Shown piece by piece: positions 44,042-57,390 of a DNA stretch of 64,000 bases. Position numbers and translations under genes: made by a program. Every line of letters starts with the position of its first letter. Position 1 is the stretch's first letter. This DNA comes from Mactromeris polynyma (taxonomy: Eukaryota; Mollusca; Bivalvia; Venerida; Mactridae), in the NCBI GenBank assembly GCA_032209605.1, contig JASFXZ010000098.1, positions 193,501-257,500 of the forward strand. The letters are read 5' to 3'. The notes below the pieces were generated by a model, which saw nothing but the letters and a program-made list of their open reading frames with translations, was not told where the DNA came from and searched no databases.

Positions 44042-47000
44042 CCTATCAAACCTTTTGGATCATTAGGTAAGTCTTTTATATACTGGTCCCAGCAAACATA
44101 TGAGATCATTAGGTAAGTGTTTTATATACTGGTCCCAGCAAACATATGGGATCATTAGGTAAGTATTTTATATACTGGTCCCAGCAAACATATGGGATCA
44201 TTAGGTAAGTGTTTTATATACTGGTCCTATCAAACCTCTTGGATCATTAGGTAAGTGTTTTATATACTGGTCCCAGCAAACATATAGGATCATTAGGTAA
44301 GTATTTTATATACTGGTCCCAGCAAACATATGGGATCATTAGGTAAGTGTTTTATATACTAGTCCCAGCAAACATATGGGATCATTAGGTAAGTGTTTTA
44401 TATAATCGTCCCAGCAAACATATGGGATCATTAGGTAAGTGTTTTATATACTGGTCCTATCAAACCTCTTGGATCATTAGGTAAGTGTTTTATATACTGG
44501 TCCCAGCAAACATATAGGATCATTAGGTAAGTATTTCATATACTGGTCCTATCAAACCTCTTGGATCATTAGGTAAGTGTTTTATATACTGGTCCCAGCA
44601 AACCTCTTGGATCATTAGGTAAGTGTTTTATATACTGGTCCCAGCAAACCTCTTGGATCATTAGGTAAGTGTTTTATATACTGGTCCTATCAAACCTCTT
44701 GGATCATTAGGTAAGTGTTTTATATACTGGTCCTATCAAACCTCTTGGATCATTAGGTAAGTATTTTATATACTGGTCCCAGCAAACATATGGGATCATT
44801 AGGTAAGTGTTTTATATACTGGTCCCAGCAAACCTCTTGGATCATTAGGTAAGTGTTTTATATACTGGTCCTATCAAACCTCTTGGATCATTAGGTAAGT
44901 GTTTTATATACTGGTCCTATCAAACCTCTTGGATCATTAGGTAAGTGTTTTATATACTGGTCCCAGCAAACCTCTTGGATCATTAGGTAAGTGTTTTATA
45001 TACTGGTCCAATCAAACCTCTTGGATCATTAGGTAAGTGTTTTATATACTGGTCCTATCAAACCTCTTGGATCATTAGGTAAGTGTTTTATATACTGGTC
45101 CCAGCAAACCTCTTGGATCATTAGGTAAGTGTTTTATATACTGGTCCTATCAAACCTCTTGGATCATTAGGTAAGTGTTTTATATACTGGTCTATCAAAC
45201 CTTTTGGATCATTAGGTAAGTGTTTTATATACTGGTCCCAGCAAACATATGGGATCATTAGATAAGTATTTTATATACTCGTCCCAGCAAACATATGGGA
45301 TCATTAGGTAAGTGTTTTATATACTGGTCCCAGCAAACATATGGGATCATTAGGTAAATGTTTTATATACTGGTCCCAGCAAACATATGGGATCATTAGA
45401 TAAGTGTTTTATATACTGGTCCCAGCAAACATATGGGATCATTAGGTAAGTGTTTTATATACTGGTCCTATCAAACATATAGGATCATTAGGTAAGTGTT
45501 TTATATACTGGTCCTATCAAACCTCTTGGATCATTAGGTAAGTGTTTTATATACTGGTCCTATCAAACCTCTTGGATCATTAGGTAAGTGTTTTATATAC
45601 TGGTCCCAGCAAACATATAGGATCATTAGGTAAGTATTTTATATACTGGTCCCAGCAAACATATGGGATCATTAGGTAAGTGTTTTATATACTAGTCCCA
45701 GCAAACATATGGGATCATTAGGTAAGTGTTTTATATAATCGTCCCAGCAAACATATGGGATCATTAGGTAAGTGTTTTATATACTGGTCCTATCAAACCT
45801 CTTGGATCATTAGGTAAGTGTTTTATATACTGGTCCCAGCAAACATATAGGATCATTAGGTAAGTATTTTATATACTGGTCCTATCAAACCTCTTGGATC
45901 ATTAGGTAAGTGTTTTATATACTGGTCCCAGCAAACCTCTTGGATCATTAGGTAAGTGTTTTATATACTGGTCCCAGCAAACCTCTTGGATCATTAGGTA
46001 AGTGTTTTATATACTGGTCCCAGCAAACCTCTTGAATCATTAGGTAAGTGTTTTATATACTGGTCCTATCAAACCTCTTGGATCATTAGGTAAGTGTTTT
46101 ATATACTGGTCCTATCAAACCTCTTGGATCATTTGGTAAGTATTTTATATACTGGTCCCAGCAAACATATGGGATCATTAGGTAAGTGTTTTATATACTG
46201 GTCCCAGCAAACCTCTTGGATCATTAGGTAAGTGTTTTATATACTGGTCCTATCAAACCTCTTGGATCATTAGGTAAGTGTTTTATATACTGGTCCTATC
46301 AAACCTCTTGGATCATTAGGTAAGTGTTTTATATACTGGTCCCAGCAAACATATGGGATCATTAGATAAGTATTTTATATACTGGTCCCAGCAAACATAT
46401 GGGATCATTAGGTAAATGTTTTATATACTGGTCCCAGCAAACATATGGGATCATTAGATAAGTGTTTTATATACTGGTCCCAGCAAACATATGGGATCAT
46501 TAGGTAAGTATTTTATATACTGGTCCTATCAAACCTCTTGGATCATTAGGTAAGTGTTTTATATACTGGTCCTATCAAACCTCTTGGATCATTAGGTAAG
46601 TGTTTTATATACTGGTCCCAGCAAACCTCTTGGATCATTAGGTAAGTGTTTTATATACTGGTCCTATCAAACCTCTTGGATCATTAGGTAAGTGTTTTAT
46701 ATACTGGTCCTATCAAACCTCTTGGATCATTAGGTAAGTGTTTTATATACTGGTCCTATCAAACCTCTTGGATCATTAGGTAAGTGTTTTATATACTGGT
46801 CCCAGCAAACCTCTTGGATCATTAGGTAAGTGTTTTATATACTGGTCCCAGCAAACCTCTTGGATCATTAGGTAAGTGTTTTATATACTGGTCCTGTCAA
46901 ACCTCTTGGATGATTAGGTAAGTGTTTTATATACTGGTCCCAGCAAACCTCTTGGATCATTAGGTAAGTGTTTTATATACTGGTCCCAGCAAACCTCTTG

Positions 47001-47085
47001 GATCATTAGGTAAGTATTTTATATACTGGTCCCAGCAAACATATGGGATCATTAGGTAAGTGTTTTATATACTGGTCCCACTAAA
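44042..47085. repeat. 46-bp minisatellite, about 66 copies, with a splice-donor consensus in most units
   Basis: Units contain GGATCATTAGGTAAGTGTTT and TATATACTGGTCCCAGCAAA. Two exchangeable halves exist: CCCAGCAAACATATG and CTATCAAACCTCTTG. A distinctive run of units around ATATAATCGTCCC at 44399 recurs about 1,333 bp later near 45732, so a block of roughly 17 units was duplicated. Nearly every unit contains AGGTAAGT, a consensus 5' splice site on the plus strand. Confidence 0.96.
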
Positions 47086-47449
47086 CTTATACACTACACG
47101 CAATATAAATTGTGTTGTTGTTTTATAATATCCATAAATGTTTATATTTTGAAAAGAAAACAAGACATGTTCGGAAATTATAAAACAAACGTTTTATGTG
47201 TATTTATTTCTTGTGTCAGAGCAATTTTGTATGCAGTAATATACTGAACGGATAAAGAAACACGGTAAATGTTTTAGTTGAATCAGATTAATATTTTCGA
47301 TATCATCTGCAATATTTTACCTCATATACGAGTATGAAGAACTATCTTCCTTGAGCAAACTCCCAGGAGTTCATAACCTAAAACTCCTAAGTATTTGAAG
47401 CGTATTGGAAGGTTAACCCAAATTTCAGAAATTGAAATCGACTGGCTGT
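47086..47449. other. Spacer between the 46-bp array and the Tc1-like pseudogene
   Basis: AT-rich, no gene. It may include the 3' flank of the transposon, but I could not find a terminal inverted repeat. Confidence 0.45.
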
Positions 47450-48251
47450 TCAGTATCTGGTTTGTCCCCCGCGTGCCGCTGTAACAGTCCTGATTCTCCT
47501 GTGTATGGAGGTCATCAGCGCATTGTTCCTCCTCATTGAAATATCATCTCAGTCTTCCAATAAGGCAGTTCTTTCTGGTCAAAAGTAGCGGGATATTCTG
47601 CCACTGTACTCTCCTGTCTAGTTCGTTCTATATATCTTCCATTGCGGATACTGTATGGCGGCCTGGAAGTTTGTGCAAACCCTGGTAACATTGGTCCGGG
47701 CATTATGGTGCTTGAAATCAGGCGGCATTGGATTTCATCCCTGTATCGTACTGCTGTTAAATTATCCTCTATAACAGGCAACATCTTTCTCATTTTACCC
47801 CTTGAGAGATTCTTCGTCAGACCATAACCGCTCGATCCCAACCAGCTGACTTTCTTCAGGACGCAAGCGTCGGCGAAGCGTTCCCCCACGTGCCTTGTAT
47901 ACACGACATCGGCTGTCTAGGAGCATGTGCCGCCACCCAAGCCATACGACGTGCACGAGTGAGGGACAGACCTACATATGGACGGCATACCCGCAGACCA
48001 GCCTCGCCCAAGTGAGTGTTTGAGTGAATACGACGATTATCAGTGCCTACCGTGTTATGAGCGGTTTCAGTCTTGACGTTGCCGCTTCACACGAGGAAGC
48101 CCCGGTCGGCGACCCATCCAGTATCCCTCAGACGTCGGACAAGACGTTCTATGGTTGAAATAATCATACCGAATGCGTATCAACATGTTGTTGCCTTTGG
48201 TCCCGCAATAGTTGTTGTCTGACCCCTCTGAACTTCCATCAACTGTACCAT
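47450..48251 (-). pseudogene. Tc1/mariner-type transposase pseudogene
   Basis: Pieces of a Tc1-like DDE transposase follow in the right order on the minus strand but in three frames. They are an N-terminal start (ATG at 48251), a helix-turn-helix piece TIERLVRRLRDTGWVADR (about 48102-48157), AGLRVCRPYVGLSLT (about 47960-48008), GERFADAC (about 47870-47895), NLTAVRYRDEI (about 47731-47766), a second catalytic block reading HHNARTNVTRV (about 47680-47717) where the family has Asp before NAR, and a C-terminal ARGGQTRY ending at a TGA (47450-47452). The region holding the first catalytic Asp is missing, the second is replaced, in-frame TGAs occur twice near the start, and at least three frameshifts are needed. 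At about 800 bp it is shorter than the usual 1 kb gene. It cannot encode an active enzyme. Confidence 0.85.
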
Positions 48252-48307
48252 GATCGAAATAAATCAATATTCAATAAAATAGCTGAAATCGAAGTGACTT
48301 TGTGGAG

Positions 48308-50731
48308 AGTACCAAGTGGTGTGTATCCCAGGAGGTCACATCATTGTACGGCACTTTGTTTCTCCTATCCCAGGAGGTAAGGTATACCAAGTGGTGTGTA
48401 TCCCAGGAGGTGAGGTATACCAAGTGGTGTGTATCCCAGGAGGTCACATCATTGTACGGCACTTTGTTTCTCCTATCCCAGGAGGTGAGGTATACCAAGT
48501 GGTGTGATGATATGTTTTACCACGCGTCACATCATTGTACGGCACTTTGTTTCTCCTATCCCAGGAGGTAAGGTATACCAAGTGGTGTGATGATATGTTT
48601 TACCACGAGTCACATCATTGTACTGCACTTTGTTTCTCCTATCCCAGGAGGTGAGGTATACCAAGTGGTGTGTATCCCAGGAGGTCACATCATTGTACGG
48701 CACTTTGTTTCTCCTATCCCAGGAGGTAAGGTATACCAAGTGGTGTGTATCCCAGGAGGTGAGGTATACCAAGTGGTGTGTATCCCAGGAGGTCACATCA
48801 TTGTACGGCACTTTGTTTCTCCTATCCCAGGAGGTGAGGTATACCAAGTGGTGTGATGATATGTTTTACCACGCGTCACATCATTGTACTGCACTTTGTT
48901 TCTCCTATCCCAGGAGGTAAGGTATACCAAGTGGTGTGTATCCCAGGAGGTGAGGTATACCAAGTGGTGTGATGATATGTTTTACCACGAGTCACATCAT
49001 TGTACGGCACTTTGTTTCTCCTATCCCAGGAGGTAAGGTATACCAAGTGGTGTGTATCCCAGGAGGTGAGGTATACCAAGTGGTGTGTATCCCAGGAGGT
49101 CACATCATTGTACGGCACTTTGTTTCTCCTATCCCAGGAGGTAAGGTATACCAAGTGGTGTGATGATATGTTTTACCACGAGTCACATCATTGTACGGCA
49201 CTTTGTTTCTCCTATCCCAGGAGGTGAGGTATACCAAGTGGTGTGTATCCCAGGAGGTAAGGTATACCAAGTGGTGTGATGATATGTTTTACCACGAGTC
49301 ACATCATTGTACGGCACTTTGTTTCTCCTATCCCAGGAGGTGAGGTATACCAAGTGGTGTGTATCCCAGGAGGTAAGGTATACCAAGTGGTGTGATGATA
49401 TGTTTTACCGCGAGTCACATCATTGTACGGGACTTTGTTTCTCCTATCCCAGGAGGTAAGGTATACCAAGTGGTGTGTATCCCAGGAGGTAAGGTATACC
49501 AAGTGGTGTGATGATATGTTTTACCGCGAGTCACATCATTGTACGGCACTTTGTTTCTCCTATCCCAGGAGGTGAGGTATACCAAGTGGTGTGTATCCCA
49601 GGAGGTAAGGTATACCAAGTGGTGTGATGATATGTTTTACCACGAGTCACATCATTGTACTGCACTTTGTTTCTCCTATCCCAGGAGGTAAGGTATACCA
49701 AGTGGTGTGTATCCCAGGAGGTAAGGTATACCAAGTGGTGTGTATCCCAGGAGGTAAGGTATACCAAGTGGTGTGTATCCCAGGAGGTAAGGTATACCAA
49801 GTGGTGTGTATCCCAGGAGGTAAGGTATACCAAGTGGTGTGATGATATGTTTTACCACGAGTCACATCATTGTACTGCACTTTGTTTCTCCTATCCCAGG
49901 AGGTGAGGTATACCAAGTGGTGTGTATCCCAGGAGGTCACATCATTGTACGGCACTTTGTTTCTCCTATCCCAGGAGGTAAGGTATACCAAGTGGTGTGA
50001 TGATATGTTTTACCGCGCGTCACATCATTGTACTGCACTTTGTTTCTCCTATCCCAGGAGGTAAGGTATACCAAGTGGTGTGATGATATGTTTTACCGCG
50101 CGTCACATCATTGTACTGCACTTTGTTTCTCCTATCCCAGGAGGTAAGGTATACCAAGTGGTGTGATGATATGTTTTACCACGCGTCACATCATTGTACT
50201 GCACTTTGTTTCTCCTATCCCAGGAGGTAAGGTATACCAAGTGGTGTGATGATATGTTTTACCGCGCGTCACATCATTGTACTGCACTTTGTTTCTCCTA
50301 TCCCAGGAGGTAAGGTATACCAAGTGGTGTGATGATATGTTTTACCGCGCGTCACATCATTGTACGGCACTTTGTTTCTCCTATCCCAGGAGGTAAGGTA
50401 TACCAAGTGGTGTGATGATATGTTTTACCACGCGTCACATCATTGTACGGCACTTTGTTTCTCCTATCCCAGGAGGTAAGGTATACCAAGTGGTGTGATG
50501 ATATGTTTTACCGCGAGTCACATCATTGTACGGCACTTTGTTTCTCCTATCCCAGGAGGTAAGGTATACCAAGTGGTGTGATGATATGTTTTACCGCGAG
50601 TCACATCATTGTACTGCACTTTGTTTCTCCTATCCCAGGAGGTGAGGTATACCAAGTGGTGTGATGATATGTTTTACCGCGCGTCACATCATTGTACGGC
50701 ACTTTGTTTCTCCTATCCCAGGAGGTAAAGT
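48308..50731. repeat. Composite 33/83-bp minisatellite with acceptor-donor-like motifs
   Basis: The short unit (33 bp) contains ATCCCAGGAGGTAAGGTATA and CCAAGTGGTG. The long unit (83 bp) adds TGATGATATGTTTTACCACG and TCACATCATTGTACGGCACT. A third junction joins GGAGGT directly to CACATCATTG. In about 25 places the plus strand reads TTTGTTTCTCCTATCCCAG followed by GAG and GTAAGG or GTGAGG, which resembles a 3' splice site, a 3-nt exon and a 5' splice site. It begins within 60 bp of the Tc1-like pseudogene. Confidence 0.95.
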
Positions 50732-53700
50732 ATTCTACACGGTCGAGCGATGTTTGACACTTGGTAGTGTGCACATTGACCACGATAGTCGTTCGATCAA
50801 ACATTGCAGTTGATGTTACCCTGCGTTTCTTTATCCTTTCACTATATATTATGGTGATAAAACAGTTAACAAGCCGGGTACCTACCGGGCACGAGTGGCC
50901 AGTTTACGCAACACATAGAACTTACTAGCAATACCGTAAATTGCTGCTTGGTCGGATTTCAAATATTTGCTCAACGTTACACAGCGTCTACTTCTTCTTG
51001 AAAATGTTGGGCAAGCTGGTCATAGACGACAGTAATACAGTGATCGAGTCTTAGATGGACAAAAGTGACAGAAAATCGTTTTGCAAGTCTTAGCAGAAGT
51101 TTATATTTTGGTACATGTATGTTGGACTTCAAGTCATACAAATGCCTTGAGAAATGTTTACACTCGTTTTTTGAAGGAGATATTTACATAGTACATGTAT
51201 ACATACTGAAAGCTGATAATGTGTGATACATGAACAAATCAGTTATCACTAAATAAATACTGTCAGGTTTCGATTGAATAGTACCCTAATCATTAGACAG
51301 TTCAAACTACAGTAAATAAGTCTGGCTTTTTGACACGACAATGTGACTGGACTTGGTCGGCCAGATAGAATATTTGCTCTGAACGTTTCACCACAAGACT
51401 TAGAGATAGTGTTGTTTATGTTTGTTAGTTTTTGCTTAAAAATAGTGTTTACATAAACATAAACTAAAACATTTCGTTCAAATTAACCAGTCCCCTAATT
51501 ACCATGGTCATAATATGTCAAATTTACATATACATAATGCAACAGCATTCTATTAAATTACAACTACCATTGACAACAAGATATCTGATCAGATACCACG
51601 TGACCTCCACGTAGTACACGTGCACACATTCTCTTCCATTTGATTTATTTATAATCTAAGCGTAAACATTTGGTGCATACGTCTATATTTCACATTTCAA
51701 TTTACAAAAGGAAGGTTTTCACACAAGTTAGACTCTTCATGATAATTAAACAACCCGATGGTATAATGACATTACATAAATATGCTAGACAGTGTCAACT
51801 TGACGCGTAGTTCATAATTATAATTTAAATAGCAAAGAAAACTACGTGATCAGAGTACAAATGTTTACACTGCAGTTTCCGTGTGCTTTAATCAATGTGA
51901 GAAATATGATACAAGCCAAGTCATCGACTGTCAGAGAGAATGTTTGTAAAGTATACATCTAAAACATGATAACTTGTATGTATTCAGATTCAAATTTACA
52001 TCACTCTATAGTTATATGTCTCTTAATCAACTGACAAATAAACGAGACACCAGCAGCCCTGCGTTCAGTAAAGGTATTTGAGGCTATCGTTTCGTAACGT
52101 TTTGCAATTTGGTTCCCGTGTGCAGCCAATGTGATACGATGGGCAAGTGATACAACACAAAACGTTCGCAACTGTTAGCAGTAACTAAACGCAGGACAAG
52201 ATGAAAGTTTATAACCACTGTTGGTGGACACGGGGAGATTGCTATTTGGACACAAACTGTTTTCCGGTGATATTCATCTATATAAACATACGATACATGT
52301 TTTGACAGACGTATGGTTAACAGACTGACTGTAACAGGGTATCTCTCCAGCAAGTAAATCATACGGCCTTGCATTATCCAAATATTTATGAGGATTTAAT
52401 GATCAAGAACCCATAAGCTTGTCCAATTATTTAACAACACAATAGCAACATAGAGTAGATTATATTTAAGATACCCACTATAAAGGATATGCAATTCAAT
52501 TGTATTCACATAACAATGATTTTCGTGTCAATATCCCGAGGGGATGAAACCTAGTTTGTATATAACAATATTTTATAGTCATGTAATGATCATCCATTAA
52601 AGTTCCCATAAATAACTTTAGAGTATAACATGTGCGTTATAATAACTTTCATTTCAGTGTAGAGCAACATACGTGTACTGTGCAATATCCGAACACTCGT
52701 CAACTTATTCACATTTTTGTTACTTAATATATTTGAATCCAACAGTAACCACTAATAATCTAGGAGGCGAAAGAAAAAGGAAACATAATGATACATGAAC
52801 ACTGCTTTCATATCATGATGAATTTCCCCAAAGAGGGTCATCAAAGACTTGCATCATGTGAGTCTAACATAATGTATTCAAACGCAAGATTGTTTCTTCT
52901 ATAACATAGTTATAGTAATACAAATACATTCGGCCAAATATCTGGTCGAAAGCACTGAAATACACGTACGTGAAAATGAATCATGCTTAATTTTCATTTC
53001 ATGATGACGATCGGAATTTTTCGAATTCGAACCACGAACTCATTCGTAAATCATACAATGTACAAATCCGGATGTTTCTAAGTCTTACGTAATAAAAGAA
53101 ATTAAGCAAGGTACTTCAAAGATGTACAATAGAAAAGGAAGTTTAAGTCACATACCTTACGGCGACATATAAGCCATCTTGGCTATTGTGTCCATTGTAA
53201 AATCGCTATACACTATCTTAATAACCTGATTTACTGTCTTAACTTCACCGTAATTCTATATTTACTAAACTTTAAAACCATTTACGTCTTATCAACATAA
53301 CTCTTTGAAGAACATTTCGTACAAAATATCCGTGTACAATATCCCTATTTGCACCCAGGTAGATAAGAAACACTTTTCTCTCATTAATCTAACATTTATA
53401 TCAACAATATAATATCCTTGAAAAGAAGCTTTCGCCGACTTCTATACTCGTACAGCCATTATACTGACGTGGTGTATGATGCCAGAGTGCACAGAACAAA
53501 GTCGGGTTCACACGACAGATATACACTTGGTTTCAAGCTCAGGTTGAGCGCGTTTATTCATACATCTTATGTTTGAACAAGATATAGTAAATATACTGTA
53601 AATTTTGTATAAAATACATGATCTCCATACAATGTCTTGAGATAGTAATCAAATCATGGATCTTTTTGATAGGATATAAATCTCTATGTTTGTTGTTCGC

Positions 53701-55640
53701 TAGTATTCCATACCAGATCACATTGTAACTGCTTGTCCTGTTCAAATGCAAATAGAAACCATACTTGAACATACAATGCCTTAATCGCTACATGTGTCGA
53801 CCCTTATAAACCCCTAAAGGATAGAAATAACGGGACAGAAAGAAGCAGGATTGTTTGTTCTGTCAGAGAGAAGTTTTGAAGATCTTGCCTTTCACGAAGC
53901 AACACGGAGTCGCTATATACCAGTATACAGTTTCTTTTCAGACTACAAACGAGTAGATGCTTTCCAATACGACAATACAAGTTGAAAGTTTTTAATTGCA
54001 CGTGATTATCATTTCAGGCAAAACTCACTTCCCGATTACTCATAACTTTGACCCTGACGATGCACTTTCACATCCCTTCTAATCTACGCGTTTAACATTT
54101 CTTTGGAAAGTGTTTGTTTAAAACGACTTTAATAGGAAATACTTTCGCGTTTCACGGTTTAAAGTATCTTATGTATGTTGTTCTGTCCAATATGCGTATA
54201 ATTTCCTGGTACGTCGTGAAACCAACTTCTGCATAATTTTCACAGTCAGTCGACCACGCATAATGGAAGAACATCAAAGTGTGAAATGTTGGTACGGATA
54301 CTAAATTATCTAATTTTGACAATATTATCCAAATATATCTCGATATAATTCATTTCAACATCTAGCCAACCTCTCATAAATAAACATGTTATCTTGTTGT
54401 ACAAGGCAGGCCTTTAACGTGCATATATGTGTACATACATAGACAACGTACACACTGAATACTTGATATGCAGCACGTGTTTACCACAAAAAACGATCCT
54501 TCATGAATGATGTAGCTTTGTCTTGTGACAACATCGCTATTGAAAACTTCGTATTGTAATTATGTTAATGAAGCCGAATTTAATTCAAATGGACGAAATG
54601 TAACAAGAAGACAGAATGATAAACATTGTGGAGAGATTTCAAAATGGTGAAACTCGACAACGCTATCTGAATGATTTAAGATGAGATTATAAACAGATAT
54701 AGTGGGAATATTGACATCCTGTTGTACGTGAATCAATGTGTTATATGAGAGGAACACTCTTGGTGTTGTTGACAACCATTTTATCCACTGAAACATTGGA
54801 TAGTGTAGAGAATGACAGTATCAGGGTCCTTATTCACTGTTAACATTTTAAGACTGAAACTCAGACTTAGACTTTAAATTTGCACAAGTACTAACCGTTC
54901 TCATTTAATCTAAATGGATGTAATTTTGCCTGAATAATTGTTGCTCTACACTTTTGCCATTTTTTATTAAAAGCTCTATAGCAATACATGTAGTAACATA
55001 GGAGCAAAAAGTACATTTAACGTTTTAAAGTCTGAATTGCAGTCTTAATTTTTTGTAAATAAAGCCTCCTATGTTCTGAAGTATGACAATATGAATCTGT
55101 GTGATGAAGTTTCTTCAAGTACTCGGAATGTGTATGAGAAGCAAAAATATCTTCTTAAAGTTGTCTAAGGGAGATAATCCACCGTGAGAATAAATAAGAT
55201 AAGCTTCTGAACAGTATGACATTTACAGTTCTCTCCCTTTTTAAATTTAAGTGAATGTTGCAATTTCGTTACTAATGTTTCATGGTTTCACAAAGTGACA
55301 AAAATCCAGATTAATATATTTGCATCCTTCCCCAGTCAACTACTGTCTTTCTATTTATTGTGTATCACCCCATTTGTCATTTAAGGACCCCATTGGAAAT
55401 AAGTTTAGGGCTTTAATGGGTTATCCTAGACAATATACACACATAATTTCAATAGCTTTTCTAGTTTTTAATTAGTTTTCAATTTCTATAAGATTTTTAA
55501 AATTCTATATATAATGATACATGAAAATGATGAGATATTATACTGACTGTAATATGGATATTTATTATAGTGTCATTGTGTTATGAATGTAATTTATGTC
55601 AATGTCTATATATATCGGATATAAGTTCAGTCAATCAGTA
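50732..55640. other. Long AT-rich single-copy region, no gene recognised
   Basis: The largest repeat-free stretch of the window (about 4.9 kb). Minus frames of 65-96 codons (52084-52374, 53554-53772, 53804-54001, 54560-54796) have no recognisable domains and no clear splice context. No tRNA, MITE or array seen. It could be intronic to a gene extending beyond the window. Confidence 0.5.
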
Positions 55641-57390
55641 GCTGGTTGCCAATAAGTACAACTATTACTGGTACCATTAAGAATGGTTGCCAATGAGTTC
55701 ACCTATTGTTGGTACTGTTATGAATTAGTACACCTATTGTTGGTACTATTATGAATAGTTGCCAATTAGTACACCTATTGTTGGTACTGTTATGAATAGT
55801 TGCCAATTAGTACACCTATTGTTGGTACTATTATGAATAGTTGCCAATTAGTACACCTATTGTTGGTACTGTTATGAATAGTTGCCAATTAGTACACCTA
55901 TTGTTGGTACTGTTATGAATAGTTGCCAATTAGTACACCTATTGTTGGTACTGTTATGAATAGTTGCCAATTAGTACACCTATTGTTGGTACTGTTATGA
56001 ATAGTTGCCAATTAGTACACCTATTGTTGGTACTATTATGAATAGTTGCCAATTAGTACACCTATTGTTGGTACTGTTATGAATAGTTGCCAATTAGTAC
56101 ACCTATTGCTGGTACCATGATGGTATCAGTAATAGGTGTACTAATTGACTAATTGGCAACCAGTCATAATGGAACCAGCTATAGGTGAACGCATTGGCAA
56201 CCATTCATAATGGTACCAGTAATAGGTGTACTAATTGAACTAATTGGCAACCATTCATAATGGTACCAGCAATAGGTTATGAATGGTTGCCAATTAGTTC
56301 ACCTATTGCTGGTACCATAATGAATTGTTGCCTATTAGTTCACCTATTGCTGGTACCATAATGAATGGTTACCAATTAGTACACCTATTGCTGGTACCAT
56401 TATGAATGGTTGCCAATTAGTACACCTATTGCTGGTACCATTATGAATGGTTGCCAATTAGTACACCTATTGCTGGTACCATTATGAATGGTTGCGAATT
56501 AGTACACCTATTGCTGGTACCATAATGAATGGTTGCCAATTAGTACACCTATTGCTGGTACCATTATGAATGGTTGCCAATTAGTACACCTATTGCTGGT
56601 ACCATTATGAATGGTTGCCAATTAGTACACCTATTGGTGGTACCATTATGAATGGTTGCCAATTAGTACACCTATTGCTGGTACCATTATGAATGGTTGC
56701 CAATTTGTACACCTATTGCTGGTACCATTATGAATGGTTGCCAATTTGTACACCTATTGCTGGTACCGTCATGAATGGTTGCCAATTAGTACACCTATTG
56801 CTGGTACCATTATGAATGGTTGCCAATTTGTACACCTATTGCTGGTACCATTATGAATGGTTGCCAATTTGTACACCTATTGCTGGTACCATTATGAATG
56901 GTTGCCAATTAGTACACCTATTGATGGTACCATTATGAATGGTTACCAATTAGTACACCTATTGCTGGTACCATTATTACCGGTTGCCAATTAGTACACC
57001 TAGTGCCAATTAGTTCACCTATTGCTGGTACCATTATGACTGGTTGCCAATTAGTTCACCTAGTGCTGGTACCATAATGAATGGTTGCCAGTTAGTTCAC
57101 CTATTGCTGGAACCAATATGAATGGTTGCCAATTAGTACACCTAGTGCCAATTAGTTCACCTATTGCTGGTACCATTATATATGGTTGCCAATTAGATCA
57201 CCTATTGCTGGAACCATTATGAATGGTTCCCAATCAGTTCACCTATTGCTGGTACCATTATGAATGGTTGTCAATTAGTACACTATTGCTGGTACCGTCA
57301 TGAATGGTTGCCAATTAGTACACTATTGCTGGTACCGTCATGAATGGTTGCCAATTAGTACACCTATTACTGGAACCATTATCATTGGTA
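55641..57390. repeat. 41-bp minisatellite, about 43 copies, with an internal inverted block
   Basis: Units contain TGCCAATTAGTACACCTATT and GCTGGTACCATTATGAATGG. The left zone (to about 56105) has TTGTTGGTACTGTTATGAAT and the right zone TTGCTGGTACCATTATGAAT. Between about 56121 and 56276 the units run in the opposite orientation (for example AATAGGTGTACTAATTG, CCATTCATAATGGTACC), giving a large inverted repeat. Towards the right edge several units are fused or truncated. Confidence 0.95.

Noticed and set aside
52084..52374. 96-codon minus-strand frame
   Set aside because: No domain, no signal or membrane pattern and no splice context were recognised; the length is not exceptional for AT-rich DNA.
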